Source: Epiperipatus broadwayi (taxonomy: Eukaryota > Onychophora > Udeonychophora > Euonychophora > Peripatidae). From it: a stretch of 64,000 bases of DNA. Shown piece after piece: positions 33,950 to 45,385 of this stretch. The translations under genes and the position numbers were made by a program. Location of the stretch: contig JAQFVV010012416.1 in assembly GCA_028023455.1 (NCBI GenBank), positions 6,367,594-6,431,593 of the forward strand, given 5' to 3'. The notes beneath the pieces are model-generated. The model saw nothing but the letters and a program-made list of their open reading frames with translations. It did no database searches and had not been told where the DNA came from. The stretch's first letter is position 1. Every line of letters starts with the position of its first letter.

Positions 33950-35400
33950 ACTTTTAATCTATACTTTTTTCCCTTCCAGAAAATCCAACAAAGTAACAAT
34001 TCAGTTAAAAATTATTTATCCTTTTTCCTCACATCAATGGGCAGCATCATTTGAAAATGCATCTCTAGTTCTTTTACTTTTCCTAAATTCAAGTTGTCTT
34101 TTTTAGCTAGGAACTTGGCTGATCAATTTGAAATCATAATTATTATTCATGACATACAGCATAGGAGCACAATCTAATTAATCTAAAATCCCCATATTTT
34201 ACTAAATTAGTTCTTTTTTCCAGTAGAATTATAACCATGAAAAGACGGTTATTAACCATCCTCCTGAATCTATCAATCGATTTTCTCATTGCTTTCAATG
34301 GAATCTTATCCATTATCTATAAATTGATCAGTTTTCATCTTGGATATTTAGTTTACAACTATTGTGCAACCTATTTCGTTTTATCTAAATGGTTTTGAAT
34401 ACGTAAGCTTATTATTTTAATTTAATAAGTCATTGATATATTTTTAGCTCTTTTTTAATGCATTTCCTTTCTTTGCTCATCAATAACCATTTTATTTCAG
34501 CTATTCTCCTTTTTTATATATATATTCAATTCATATTTTCCTTAATTTTTCTACATTTATCTTCTGGCCATTCTTTCCTAATTATATCTGTTTTGATTTG
34601 ATTATTTACATTTTTATGAAATTCTTATTTTTATGTTTATTATTTGATTCATTGTGTTATTACTATTTGAAGAACTTTTATGTCTCTATCTTAGCTTCTT
34701 TTAAATTTTACTTGAATAATTTCTAATTTTTATTGTATTTACTTGATCAATTAAACAAATATTATTTAATTCATATTTCTTTTTCTACAATCCTTAATTT
34801 TTTTATTTTTGTTTCATTTCTTACTTTTTAAAAAAATTAACTTCAATTCTATCTCTACCAAATTGGAATCTGAATCTTCTATCAATTTCAGGAGCACACA
34901 TACACTATTGCTGATGAATAACTTCATACGTAGCCCTCGTTTTGCAAACTATAATTGCTATCATCATATTTGCTCTACAATGTTTTTTCTTTATCTCTAA
35001 CATAATGTTTCATTTTTCATTATTATTTTTCATTATTCATATATATTTTTTCAATGACTTGTACTGTTTTTTCAAACAAGTTTTCTACTTTATTATCATT
35101 ACCATTAGTGGCTTGCAAATATACCTAACCACATTTCTTAAGTTCTTTTACTATTAACTTATTATTTAATAAATTTGGATCTAAATTAATGACTACATTA
35201 TTATGTCTGCTGTTACCTTCAGAATGCAAAATTTTTATTCCCTTTCCATTCATTTTTCACTACTAATCCATCTTATCAAATAGAGTTCTATCTTCAGCCA
35301 GTCAACATATTTTTAATATATGTACTTTTATTTAACTTATTGTTTTTTAGTCTTTCTGTCTAGAGTTGCCATGAAATATCGTACACCTATTAAATACCAT
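33950..35400 (-). pseudogene. Highly eroded endonuclease LINE, antisense
   Basis: On the minus strand, around 35320-35050, the frame reads EGNSRHNNVVINLDPNLLNN, KLIVKELKKCG and VYLQATNGNDNKVENLFEKT. This is the part of a LINE endonuclease where others have GVYAPT..ExxFYExL before GDFNA. Lower down, about 34560-34450, KRRIAEIKWLLMSKERKCIK looks like the lysine-rich linker between endonuclease and RT. No RT catalytic motif was found, and stops are frequent. The extent is approximate and the clade unresolved (RTE- or CR1-type). Confidence 0.4.
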
Positions 35401-38294
35401 ACTGTTTTTATTGTCTTTTACCATTATAGATATTAGTTTTAGATTTTTATAATAATTAAAAAAAAAAAAATTGGAACATTTTATTGAAAAAAAATTGGAT
35501 GCATGCTATTAATGTGTGTGTGTGGTATATGTGTAAAAGTATGGTGATTAGTTATGGCATTTTTTTAAAAATTGGATGCTTCAATTAGAATGCAAACTAT
35601 CAACTTTCATTGGCTTGATTTTTTTTATTTTTAAATTTTAATTATTTAACAGGCGATAAAAAAATAGAACAAAGAAATCTTAAAAGACAGCAAAAATGGG
35701 TAATTTTACTCTTTAGTGATGCATCACAGTTATTTAAAATATGTAAATTTTGCTTTTTTAAAATTGAATAATATTTCATGGCAGCTCTACCCATAAGTAC
35801 TAAATCTTATAACTCAATTTTCACTCACTTTTCAGTTTCCAATCTAATTGAAATTTTGCATACACCTATATTCCAAATGACTGCATTTTTAAAAATTTGC
35901 AAACAATTTTAGTAAAAAGTTTAAATTTTAATGTTATGTGTAACATTGGTGTTAGCATGGTCTATCAACATTTTTTGTAGTCTGAAAGTGAATGATTCAT
36001 TCAAATAAAGTCACCTCATCTTTGTGGCATCTTAACTAAATAAATATGGGTTCTTGTTTTCAACATGACAACTCATGGTTAACATGTAGCCATATTGGAT
36101 TTTTAGAGAATTGATTAAAACAGTTATGATAACTTCCGTTTGCACTATACAAAAATTAAATAGTGTATTTTATCAAGAGAAATAGAATACTAAGGAATAT
36201 AAAACTGAAAAATTATAGTCATTATCATTTGAAATTTATTTCTTCATAAATTCTAAATTTTAATAAATAAATTTTAAAATTATATTTAGATTCATTACAT
36301 TTCTTATAAAATTTCCAATAAAATGTCATATGACTTACCTAAGACAATTCAGTATTATAAACACATCAATAAATAAATACATTGATACCATTCATTCTTC
36401 GTAGAAACCTCAAAAGTATTCTTCTCATGCAGCTTTTTGTATATAATCAATGAAGAAAATGTTGCAGAGATGAATAAGTTATTTTAAGTCTTTAGCAAGT
36501 GGCCAGATTCCATACATGGCATAACCAAAAAAAAAAAAGAAAAAAAGGTTTAGATTTAATGCAAAGAAGAATATTTATAATAACAATTTTGTTCTTATTA
36601 TTTGTCCTATCTTTCATTTCATAAAAAAAGATTTTATCTTGTTAAATAAATCCATGTAAAATATAAAATTAAAAATTCACTACACAATGATTGCTTACAA
36701 ATAATAAAATGTTACTGTAACCATGCAATAAAAGAAAAGACATAATTATTAGAACTATTCATGTCTTATTCTTTTATCACAGAGTTGAAACATCTGCTTT
36801 GAAAGATGTTAGTAGATCTAGCATATCATTTACATTCCTAAAGAAGCCAAATAAGGTGTTTTTGAAGAGATGCATTTTCTTATATCTCAATTTTAGTTAA
36901 TAAGCAATAAAGCAACTCCTCTGAGTACTTTTGCAGTATGATAACCAATTAACATTAACACCTCACAACCAAAAAAAATGTCCATGTCTTTTTTTTTTTA
37001 AAGGCAGAAAATAACTCTTTTTGGATATAGTAAAAGTAGTGATAGCACATCTAGAATAACCGGATACTGTTCACCATCATAAATTGTCTATTTACCTATT
37101 TATAATTCTGTACAGGCAGGTCTTTTATGTCTATCTGCACAAATCCATCATTTGAACCCTTGTTTTATTGGTTTTGAAGGAGCATTATTTCATGCAGTTC
37201 TTATCAGTAAATTTCTTAATAACTTCACCGATTACCATCTCTCTGTGTGTCTGATATTTGGCTCTAAAATTTATTACGTAGTAGTTATATGTATATAATT
37301 GATCTAATTTTATAAATTTTATCAAAATTTTTACTTTTAATATTTGGCATTTGTTGTTGTCATTAAAATGTAGGTATCGTCTATTCTCCATACTTGAGCT
37401 GAAATAACTTATATTCCAAAAAATGCAGATAATTCATTTGTAGTATAATTTTACCTAATCTGAAACCTTTTTTTTTTCTGTAGTACCTTATTAGTCTAAA
37501 AAATGATTTTTCCATATATATTTTTTATCAAATAATAATTAGAAAAAAAATCAAATTCTTCTGAAGAATTGAAAACTTAAACCTTAGTGACCTAGTAAAA
37601 TTATCCATTGATTTCTATTAGTCTATAACCTTCAATAGTAAAAACCTCAGACCGGATACAAGAAAAGACTGTGCTGTAGGAACAGTCCCTGCACTTATGG
37701 ACAAAGATGGCCTCTTTATTCTCTTCTTCATCTGTTTTTTTGTTTGTTTGTTTGTCTGGATAAATCTTGTAATTCAAACTTGTAATTCGAATCCAGTTGA
37801 AATTTTACATATATGTATATTTCCAATGACAATATATATATTGAGATTTAAATTTGTAATTTTATATGGGATTTAGTACTCTTTGTGGTACTGCTATCTA
37901 ATGATATTAAATTGTATTTTAAACTTTCTTCATTCCTAATTTCTGAAAATATGTAAGACTAAAAAGTAAAAAATATGAAAAAAAAAATGTTTAAAGAAAT
38001 GCTTTTATTCACATAAATGCACTAACAAGTGAAAAAATCATTTTTCTTTCCAGCCATCATGATTAAAAATTCAAAAGTCAGATTCTCAAAGAATTATTTG
38101 AATAAAGTTACCACTAATGTCCACTATCCTAGATTAATGCTAATCTAAAATCTGATTTAATAGATTGTCATCGATACAAGAAATTGGGCAGTAGTCGAAA
38201 GTTTATTTAAATGATTTTTTGTGAATTTTATCGGACTTATGAATTTCTGAACAAGTTTGTCTCATGCTTTTATATATGAAAACGGAAATTTTTT
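35401..38294. other. AT-rich, probably intronic DNA
   Basis: No exon or named repeat was seen. A GTTTGTTTGTTTGT run is at about 37740-37756. Stretches near 37850-38030 and 39380-39470 share TTTTATATGGGATT and CTAAAAAGTAAAAAA, a worn dispersed repeat. Confidence 0.35.
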
Positions 38295-38413
38295 TTTTTA
38301 CTTTTTAGTGCATTTTTTTTAAGTGTCATAGCATCGGCCGGGACGCGAACCCACAACCCCGGCAACTGCCTGCAAGTGCAAGGCAGTCGCGCTGACCTCT
38401 CGACCACCAATGC
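38295..38413 (-). mobile_element. tRNA-like sequence (tRNA-Ala-like head) with A-rich tail
   Basis: On the minus strand 38413-38331 reads GCATTGGTGGTCGAGAGGTC..GCGCGACTGCCTTGCACTTG..AGGCAG..GGGTTCGCGTCCCGGC..CGATGC. The acceptor halves GCATTGG and CCGATGC pair, the D stem GTCG/CGAC pairs, and TGCCT/AGGCA forms an anticodon stem, but its loop is 9 bases. The variable-to-T region is too long and the T stem is poor. It is followed by ATGACACTTAAAAAAAATG. A SINE head or tRNA pseudogene is more likely than a working tRNA. Confidence 0.55.
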
Positions 38414-39082
38414 AAGACATTTATGTCAATAAAAGCATTTTTTTGATAAATTTTCATTATTTTTTTATTTTTCAGGAACCAAAATTACTATTTTTGAGAA
38501 ATCACTAGCAGAAAACTACAATAAAATGTAATCTAATCCCATAACTATCAATGCTTGAATCATAATATTCTCTGTTGTGTCTGTAAATATTGATCTATAA
38601 GAATGATGAAAATGAAAAAAAAATTTGAAATGTGTTAATTGAAAAAAATCGTAAAATCAAGAAATTTTTATCGTAGAAAAATGAAATTTACCTATTTCCC
38701 ACCATTTTAAACTGAAATTAGTAACAATTAATTCCAATAAAAAATGTCGGGAGAGGATTATGGGCATACATGTAGTTAAATCATTTTCTGAACTTAAGAA
38801 TGACATTTTTGCAGTAGTATTAATGCAGTTATCCAATTATAAATAAATTAAACAGTTAATTTTCAGGTTACTATGCAAGCTTCGTTTTCCAAATATTTTA
38901 AATAAATTTCATTTGCTACCATATTTGTGGAAATAAAAACAAACAAAAATCAGCTAGCTGAACTTTATATAATGCTTTGAAAATGGATAAATATGAAGAA
39001 TTGCAGAAGGAAACTACAATGTAAAGGAAAAATATGTTTTATTAGATGTGTGGCATGGCCAGCTAAATAAATATCTGAGCAA

Positions 39083-39366
39083 CATAAAGCATGATTAGAA
39101 AGGCTATGCAAGTCACAGACATGAGCAAATAAACATCAGAACAGTGTTAATCATGATGGGAAAAAGATAGGCTATACTAGTCACAAATACAAGCAAATGA
39201 AACAGTGGGAAATTGTAAATCACGATTGGAAAAAGATAGGCTACATAAATCATGATTGGAAAAATATTAGGCTGTATAAGTCACTGACACAAGCAAACAA
39301 AACATAAGAACAACATAAATCATATTTGGAAAAAGATAGGCTATATAATCACAGGTATGGGCAAAT
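39083..39366. repeat. Imperfect tandem repeat, about 70-bp unit
   Basis: Four to five degenerate copies of a unit containing ATCATGATTGGAAAAAGATAGGCTATA, AAGTCACAGACACAAGCAAA and CATAAGAACA. One copy is shortened (about 39236-39278). The units vary throughout with no conserved spacer pattern, so it is a minisatellite. Confidence 0.7.
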
Positions 39367-40242
39367 GAGAAATGTAATTTTGAATTTTATATGGGATTCA
39401 TTTTAATCTAAAAAGTAAAAAAAAAAATTTTATTTGCATAAATGTACTAAAAAGTAAAAAATAAATTATCTTGAGCTTTTACAGTATTCTTAATATGCAA
39501 TCAAGAATAGAAGTGTGGGGTGTTCACGTTTAGAAATATTCTTAGTTAACGTTTTCTATTACTTTTTATGGACTTTTTATTAAGCCAAATTTACAATTTA
39601 ACATTTTTAACATAATATTCATTGTCATTTTGCTACTATGTATTTGAAAAAAATATTTCTATTTACATAAAATATAATTAAGAATATTTCTGAACACGAA
39701 TGCCCCACACTGAAGAAAATGTATTTTTTAATGCACTTACGCGATTAAAAAAAAAATTATATTTTTTATTTCATCTCTGACAGTCAATTTTTTGATTTCT
39801 ATGCTATACTAATATTCCATGTATTCGTATAATATTTTTTAATTCTAAGAGTTTCAGATAATTAGATTGATATTATCAATCTTATTAATCTTCATCTTCA
39901 CTGGAGTTTTTATTTATTTTTTTACAGCCATTTCATTTATATTTTTGAAGCTGTTATGATTTGAAAAGATCATTGTTGATATGGTTTTAATTAATTGATT
40001 TGAAAATTTATATATATATATTATAGTAAGATACTTTTTGCAATTTATAATTCTATTATCTTATAGAAAAGAAGTGTACAATAAAATTAAAATCTAGCGT
40101 CTACAGTGTCTTTTTTAAATCATTTCACTAATTTATTTTTTAATTGGCCATTCATGATTCTGTGGTCATTTTTTTTTTAAAATTCTGAATCTGTATAGCT
40201 TAATATTTTTTGTGATACAATATGTTATATTTTAATTAACAG
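39367..40242. other. AT-rich intron end before the first coding exon
   Basis: A pyrimidine/T-rich stretch ends in TTTTAATTAACAG, a plausible splice acceptor at 40241-40242, six bases before the start codon at 40249. Confidence 0.4.
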
Positions 40243-40248
40243 ATTAAA

Positions 40249-40417
40249 ATGACTGAAGTTGAAATAAACGTGAACTCGGACGGTGATGACGAATATGAAG
40301 TGGATTTTAATGTTGATGAATTCATCAAATCTTACATGGAAGAGAACTGTGGAAATCTGAAGAAGATTATGTTATCTGATTATGAGTACCTTGAAAATAA
40401 GATGGACTCTTTAGAAA
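40249..40417 (+). CDS. Host gene, first coding exon (acidic N-terminus)
   Basis: Encodes 56 codons plus one base. It starts MTEVEINVNSDGDDEYEVDF and continues into a helical stretch (DEFIKSYMEENCGNLKKIML, then YEYLENKMDSLE). The ATG follows a plausible acceptor (AACAG at 40242), and in-frame stops precede it in the intron. The donor GTAAGT is at 40418. If the donor is ignored, the frame reads only five further codons (SKLYN) before a stop, so splicing is expected. The codon usage and acidic, non-hydrophobic composition differ from the random AT-rich frames around it. Joined to the next three exons it gives an open 135-codon N-terminus. I do not firmly recognise the protein. The order of helical segment, second helix and hydrophobic-acidic motif recalls the SETDB1 N-terminus. 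Confidence 0.7.
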
Positions 40418-40610
40418 GTAAGTTATATAACTAGTTTACCAAGTTGAACGTTTAATATTTACATTATATATTTTCTGTAATCATAGACCGATTACTCTAG
40501 ATATATATATATTATCATCAACAATAACAGCCATTTGCAAAGCAGTATGATTTATTCAATTACCAGAAACCAAAAGATAAATAATAATAATAGCATATTA
40601 CTACTCCAGT

Positions 40611-40740
40611 TCTATTACCTATTGCAAGCTTGAATAATCAATAGATGTACTAAATCCAAATTCAAAACTTATTAGCATTGGATACAGATTTAATAAGGAC
40701 CAGCTTCCATTGATTACTCAGGCTTAGAGAATAGAAATAG
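40611..40740. repeat. Small palindrome, family F2 copy 1
   Basis: CTTGAATAATCAATAG near the left end is mirrored by CCATTGATTACTCAGGC on the right, with CTATTACC/GAATAGAAATAG outside. Similar arms occur at 43328-43482. The AGTAATCAATGG core is shared with the larger F1 family, so the two may be related. Confidence 0.45.
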
Positions 40741-41500
40741 TCAGATTTTCTGCTAAAAAGGCATTTTGTAAGCTGGGGTCATATAGTATTTTGTTGGTGT
40801 AATAATAGACTAGAAATAAGACTTTGGGATGATAATACAAATTAATACTTAAAACATAAATTTGTCCACGTATAGAACATGTTTGTTGATTATTCTATTT
40901 ATATGATACTGTCTTTTAACTTCTGTGCAGCAAAATTTTCTTTTTTAAAGATTTCAACATCTTTTTTAATCGCTGTTCTCCATTGTGGTTTTTTCTTAGC
41001 CCTATTTTCCTCATGAAAGGAGTCAGTATTACACTTCTTTGACAATTAAGATAAACTTCATAATGTAAACTGGATGCTCAAGTACATTAGAAAATGCTGT
41101 GGTTTAATTCGATTATGGTGACAGAAATGATAATGGATACAGATTTGGAAGTTTGCCGTGAAAAAAAATTATATTACTATGTTTTTTTTCTGAGAAAAAT
41201 GCTAGACAGAAATGGACAAGGAACCATCCAAATAAAGGTGCATAAGAATTGGGCTCATTCATTTCACATCCGATTCGATGAACATTTGATTTTATGTTAG
41301 CAGATTCTACAGTAGTTTTAAATCCAGTAAGCTGAAGAATATATTGATTGATTTTATGATCTTGCTATTTATTATATTTTAAAAATTTTATTGAACATTC
41401 TTAAATGAATCTAACACTTAGATAAAATAATTTTTTTTTATACAAACTGATTTAGTAGCTGTAGTTTATAATTGCACTCTGTATCAAAATCCACCTTTTT

Positions 41501-41950
41501 ATGCTTTGGTTCGAGAGTAACCTTTGTATTCAACAAAACATCATTGAGGTATTAAACAACATTACAGCGCATGTGTGTAGAATGTAATTCCCTTCTGATT
41601 AAAATTACATATGAATACTGCGTTAGTAAATTAAACAATTACATAGATTCTACTATTTCGTAATATTAACAGGCAGTAGTTCGGAAGATTTTGTAATAAT
41701 TAATAAATAGAATAAAGTTAAAGGATCTAGAGTAGTCAATGGAATACTTTCAAGGTCTCATTCCAATACACTTTATATTGATTTATATAAACGAATTTAA
41801 ATACAAAGATAAGATGGCTACTCTTATTTTTCCAAAGTGTCTTGTGCTTTGGTTTGAGAGTATCCTTCGTACTCAACAAAACATCGTTGAGGTATCAAAA
41901 ATCCCTTCTGATTAAAATTACATTTGAGTACAGTGCTAGTGAATTAAATA
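41501..41950. repeat. Imperfect direct repeat pair
   Basis: GCTTTGGTTCGAGAGTAACCTT (41505-) and GCTTTGGTTTGAGAGTATCCTT (41846-) each begin a block that continues through CAACAAAACATC(A/G)TTGAGGTAT and CCCTTCTGATTAAAATTACAT. The units are about 130 and 105 bp. On the minus strand both translate to LNDVLL(S/N)TK.TL(K/E)PKHK, so they may be pieces of the RTE LINE next door, but the family motif is not clear. Confidence 0.5.
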
Positions 41951-42099
41951 GAGAGTTAAAAAGCTTAAGACATTTATATTGCATTACTTTCTCAAATTTA
42001 TAACTATCCAAGCTAAAAGTGGCTGAAAAGTTTTCTTGTATCATTAGTTGATAAAAGGATTTGAATTTATCGAACATTAATTATTAAACCAAAAAAGAA

Positions 42100-42912
42100 T
42101 GTTGCATTCAAAACATTAAATACAATCTACATATTGCCTTTTGAATTTGACAAGAATAGCACAATCATCAGCATACTAATCCTGAAGTCAAGAAGATAAA
42201 ATTCTTGTTTTTACTTTAAAAATTTGACTATCAAATCTGTATTGTATCTTAATCGCTGATTCATGAAGTCATCTATAATTGGAGCAAACGCACATTCTTG
42301 CTTAACATAAGTTTTCATTTCAAATTCTTCAGATTTTTTATTTATAGTAATAACAATTCCTCTCATTCTGTTAAGTAGAAGCTGTTTAAGACAAATAAAT
42401 TTTAATAAGCAACCAACTAATTTTTGTACAGTGCTGTAGACCTGTTCTTTTAATTGAGTCAATGGTCTTGACCAAATCAATAAAAGCAGTTTGCTTGTTA
42501 CCGATATTTTTTTTAGAATTTGTCTAGTAACAAAAACCATACATACTTTGGTACTTGATCCTTTGAAACCATACTGAATCTCTAGTAACCATTTAGCATT
42601 GAGTGGAAGTAAATTACTCAATAAAATCCGTGAAAGTATATGTATTGAATAACAATGATATTCCACAATAATTATTTGCAATCAATCTTGTCTTATCCTT
42701 CTTATTTTTTAGAAATGGACAATAAAAGTATCCTTAAGATCAAGTGGCACTTCTTCATGATGCCATATATTCTTAAAAAATTCCAGCATTTTTGAAGTTA
42801 ATATATCACCACCATATTGTAAAATTTGTTCAAATGTCTCATTAGAATTCTGTAACTTTAAGATTACAAAATCTGTTTTAACTTTGCTAAGCTGGATATC
42901 TTTGTCCAAATC
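42100..42912 (-). pseudogene. RTE-like LINE reverse-transcriptase fragment, antisense
   Basis: On the minus strand it begins DKDIQLSKVKTDFVILKLQN..ILQYGGDIL and W..EEVPLDLKDTFIVHF, then QYGFKGSSTKVCMVFVTRQI, GCLLKFICLKQLL, YVKQECAFAP and finally YADDCAIL near 42160-42140. These correspond to the RT blocks LKxxKAxGxDGIP..GG, P.DWKDAxIV, QYGFRxxRSTVDMVFxARQL, GVKQGCVLAP and the catalytic YADD of RTE-type LINEs. Motif A (IDLTKAFD) is damaged, QGC is QEC, and several stops or frameshifts separate the blocks. No endonuclease or 3' end is attached. It is a non-functional relic within intron 1. Confidence 0.75.
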
Positions 42913-43327
42913 TATGAGTAGCTAAACTTAATATAGCAGTATAATATTGATTGCTTTCACTAGCAAAATATGGCTGAGGGTAGAACACACCAGAGAGCTA
43001 CAATTTGTTATAATGTTGTAAATCTTTCAGTAAATAAAGTTTATTACAAAAGGTAAAAGTCAGCATCGCTAAATATTCAACAAACAATATAATGGACCCA
43101 TATGTTCTATGTGTGGACATATTTATATTCACAGCTTAATTTGTAAAATCATTGCAAAACTTATCTCTCGAGTATTATTATTGTTTTGTATTTCTTGTGG
43201 TTGGAATGACCTTATTTGTATGTAGGTGAATGTTGAAGATATATATATGTATATTTGTAATATACCATCAAAGTATCACGTAACTTTCTCTGCTTATATT
43301 CAACATGTACTTTTACTCCACTCCAAA

Positions 43328-43482
43328 GCCATGCTTAAATAATCACTGGAAACTAGATGATAGTCCATTAGGTCTAAATTAATTTTCATTGACCAAGACC
43401 AGAAACTAGTCTTGGCCTCTGAGCATAATAAAACTATTATCTGGTGTCCATTAATTATTCAAGAATGAGCTTGGAATAGAAT
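43328..43482. repeat. Small palindrome, family F2 copy 2
   Basis: CCAAAGCCATGCTTAAATAA on the left is mirrored by TTATTCAAGAATGAGCTTGG on the right, and GACCAGAAACTAGTC lies near the centre. The arms resemble those of 40611-40740. Confidence 0.5.
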
Positions 43483-43627
43483 AAGAACTACTTCTGAAAG
43501 CATATATTATAATATATACCAGGATTAGGCAAATCACAGGAATATCTGGCTTATTCGAATTATATTTTTTACTTCATATAACTCAGAATTGGAAATGTAT
43601 TTCAGTGTAATAATTTTTTTTACTCCC

Positions 43628-43760
43628 CTGTTCAGTTTGGTGCAACAGTAGAGCATCTGACTTGGGATCTGGAAGTTCCAAGATCGATTCTGGCTCTCGC
43701 AGGTCTGGTACTCGAACTTCTTATGAACTCCTGAGCAATAAAGCCATTAGCCTTTTTTTG
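43628..43760 (+). mobile_element. tRNA-derived SINE, family B copy 2
   Basis: The head TTTGGTGCAACAGTAGAGCATCTG, then GGATCTGGAAGTTCCAAGAT and CGATTCTGGC, is followed by CTTATGAACTCCTGAGCAATAAAGCCATTAGCC and a T-rich tail (TTTGTTTGTTTG). The head and tail match the copy at 9341. The parent tRNA is uncertain (the TTGGGAT loop would fit tRNA-Pro). Confidence 0.65.
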
Positions 43761-44595
43761 TTTGTTTGTTTTATTAACTATAGAAGTGTGGAGAGAGATG
43801 ATAAGGAATATCTTCATTGAACATCAGTTTTATAATTAGTGAGATAAAATGCCTAACCTATTTAAGTGTAAAAGGATCAAATTATTGCTATTCAATTAGG
43901 TAGAACATTGGTGTTCAAAATTACTGGATTGTTTAATGTTCTAGAGACAACAGTTTTGTAGTGATAAGTGTAATTATTTAAGATGGAATATTTAAACCTG
44001 GTAAAACTATCTGTGGTAAGAAATTGGTTATTGAGAGGCTATGACAGACATTACTAAAGATTATAACCATAAAATCAAACTCATGGAGAAATGAATCTTT
44101 GCAGAGTTCAGTATGTAATGAATAATCCAGTTTCTAGAAAGTAATATATTGTGAGAGTTAAAAGATAAAAGTTTATAGCTGATTTTCCATTTCAAAGCCA
44201 TTAATCCGTAATATGGTATTCAAAGAATTGGACAATGGATGTTTTGAAGTAGACCATATGTTGCTGGAAATGTTAGTGTGACAACTGGAATAGAATCTTA
44301 ATAATCACATATTCTTCTGTCCGATTATGAATCATAATGATGGAACTGTATTAATTAAGCAATTATATATTATTATCTTGCTTTAGTCATTGATTTATGT
44401 GAATGCATGCAGTCTATTTGAACATTTTGGGGGATCAGACAACTATTCTAAGATGATAATGTTCTATTTATACAGCTCATGTTATTAAATTTGATTTGGG
44501 AAATATGGAATAATGTTATGTCTTCACTTAGTTTAAATACAGGTGATTCTCATTCACCCTATTTAATTTTTTCCAGAAAAAAGTGGAATAAGTGA

Positions 44596-45092
44596 ACAGG
44601 CAAAACTCTATACAGTAGTGCCACCCTGTGCCAACCAGAGTAATAAATGGATGCCAGAAGGCTTGTGCATAAAATCCCCATCCAGTACCTACTTATCCAA
44701 TATCCCCAGACTAGTTTCTGGCTTTTGGCCTTCGTCAGTGAGGAGTCTTGGATCTGAGAGCACTGAACTGAGTTCAGACCCATATGACCATATAAGCTAT
44801 TGAGCTTAGATTGAAAATATTATTGGGTTTTCCAATTTCATTCTCATAATTTTGTAGTTAAGTAGAAATAAAAGGTGGCTGTTGGAGGGTTGCATTAGAT
44901 TCTAGGATCTAGGTGCAGTGCTCTCAGATCTTCCAAGGCTCCTCACTGACGAAGGACAAAAGCCAGAAACTAATCTGGCGATATCGGATGAGTAGGCACT
45001 GGATGGGGATTATATGCACAAGCCTTCTGGCATCCATTGATTACTCTGGTTGACACAGGGTGGCACTACTGCATGGAGAGTTTTGCCTGTTT
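44596..45092. mobile_element. Palindromic family F1, full palindrome
   Basis: The left end ACAGGCAAAACTCTATACAG and the right end ATGGAGAGTTTTGCCTGT are inverted copies. The mirror continues through GTGCCACCCTGTG, AACCAGAGTAAT, GATGCCAGAAGGCTTGTGCA and TCGTCAGTGAGGAG, giving arms of roughly 170-190 bp. The inner part (AGATTGAAAATATTATTGGG and AGTTAAGTAGAAATAAAAGG) is also found in the 12.5- and 62-kb copies. It is non-coding; the two short frames inside are mirror artefacts. Confidence 0.8.
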
Positions 45093-45289
45093 AAAAGTTA
45101 TAGTATTTAAAAAATTGATTGAATATAGTTATAGTTATCAGAGATGGTATCCAAATTTAACTTTACATCTATTTCACTTTTTTCCAAGGAGCTATATCTT
45201 TCTAGAAAACAGCCCCCTCCTCCAAGAAAACTCCGACTAAATATGTTGTACTTACAATATATTTTCTCAAATGGAAATAAATGGTTGAA

Positions 45290-45385
45290 TTATTTATTGC
45301 TTAAGAAATCATAAGAAATTTGGGTTCCGGAAATGACATCTGAAACCACAATCCACAGGCTCTAAAGTTCACTACTCCATATAAA
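45290..45385 (-). mobile_element. tRNA-derived SINE family C, worn copy
   Basis: TTTATTGCTTAAGAAATCAT, AAGAAATTTGGGTTCCGGAAATGACA and GCTCTAAAGTTCACTACTCCA follow the order seen in the copies at 29.7 and 30.7 kb. The tRNA-like head is mostly lost. Confidence 0.4.

Noticed and set aside
39083-39366. Possible CRISPR-like array
   Set aside because: The units vary along their whole length without constant repeats and unique spacers, and the setting is animal intronic DNA. It is a minisatellite.
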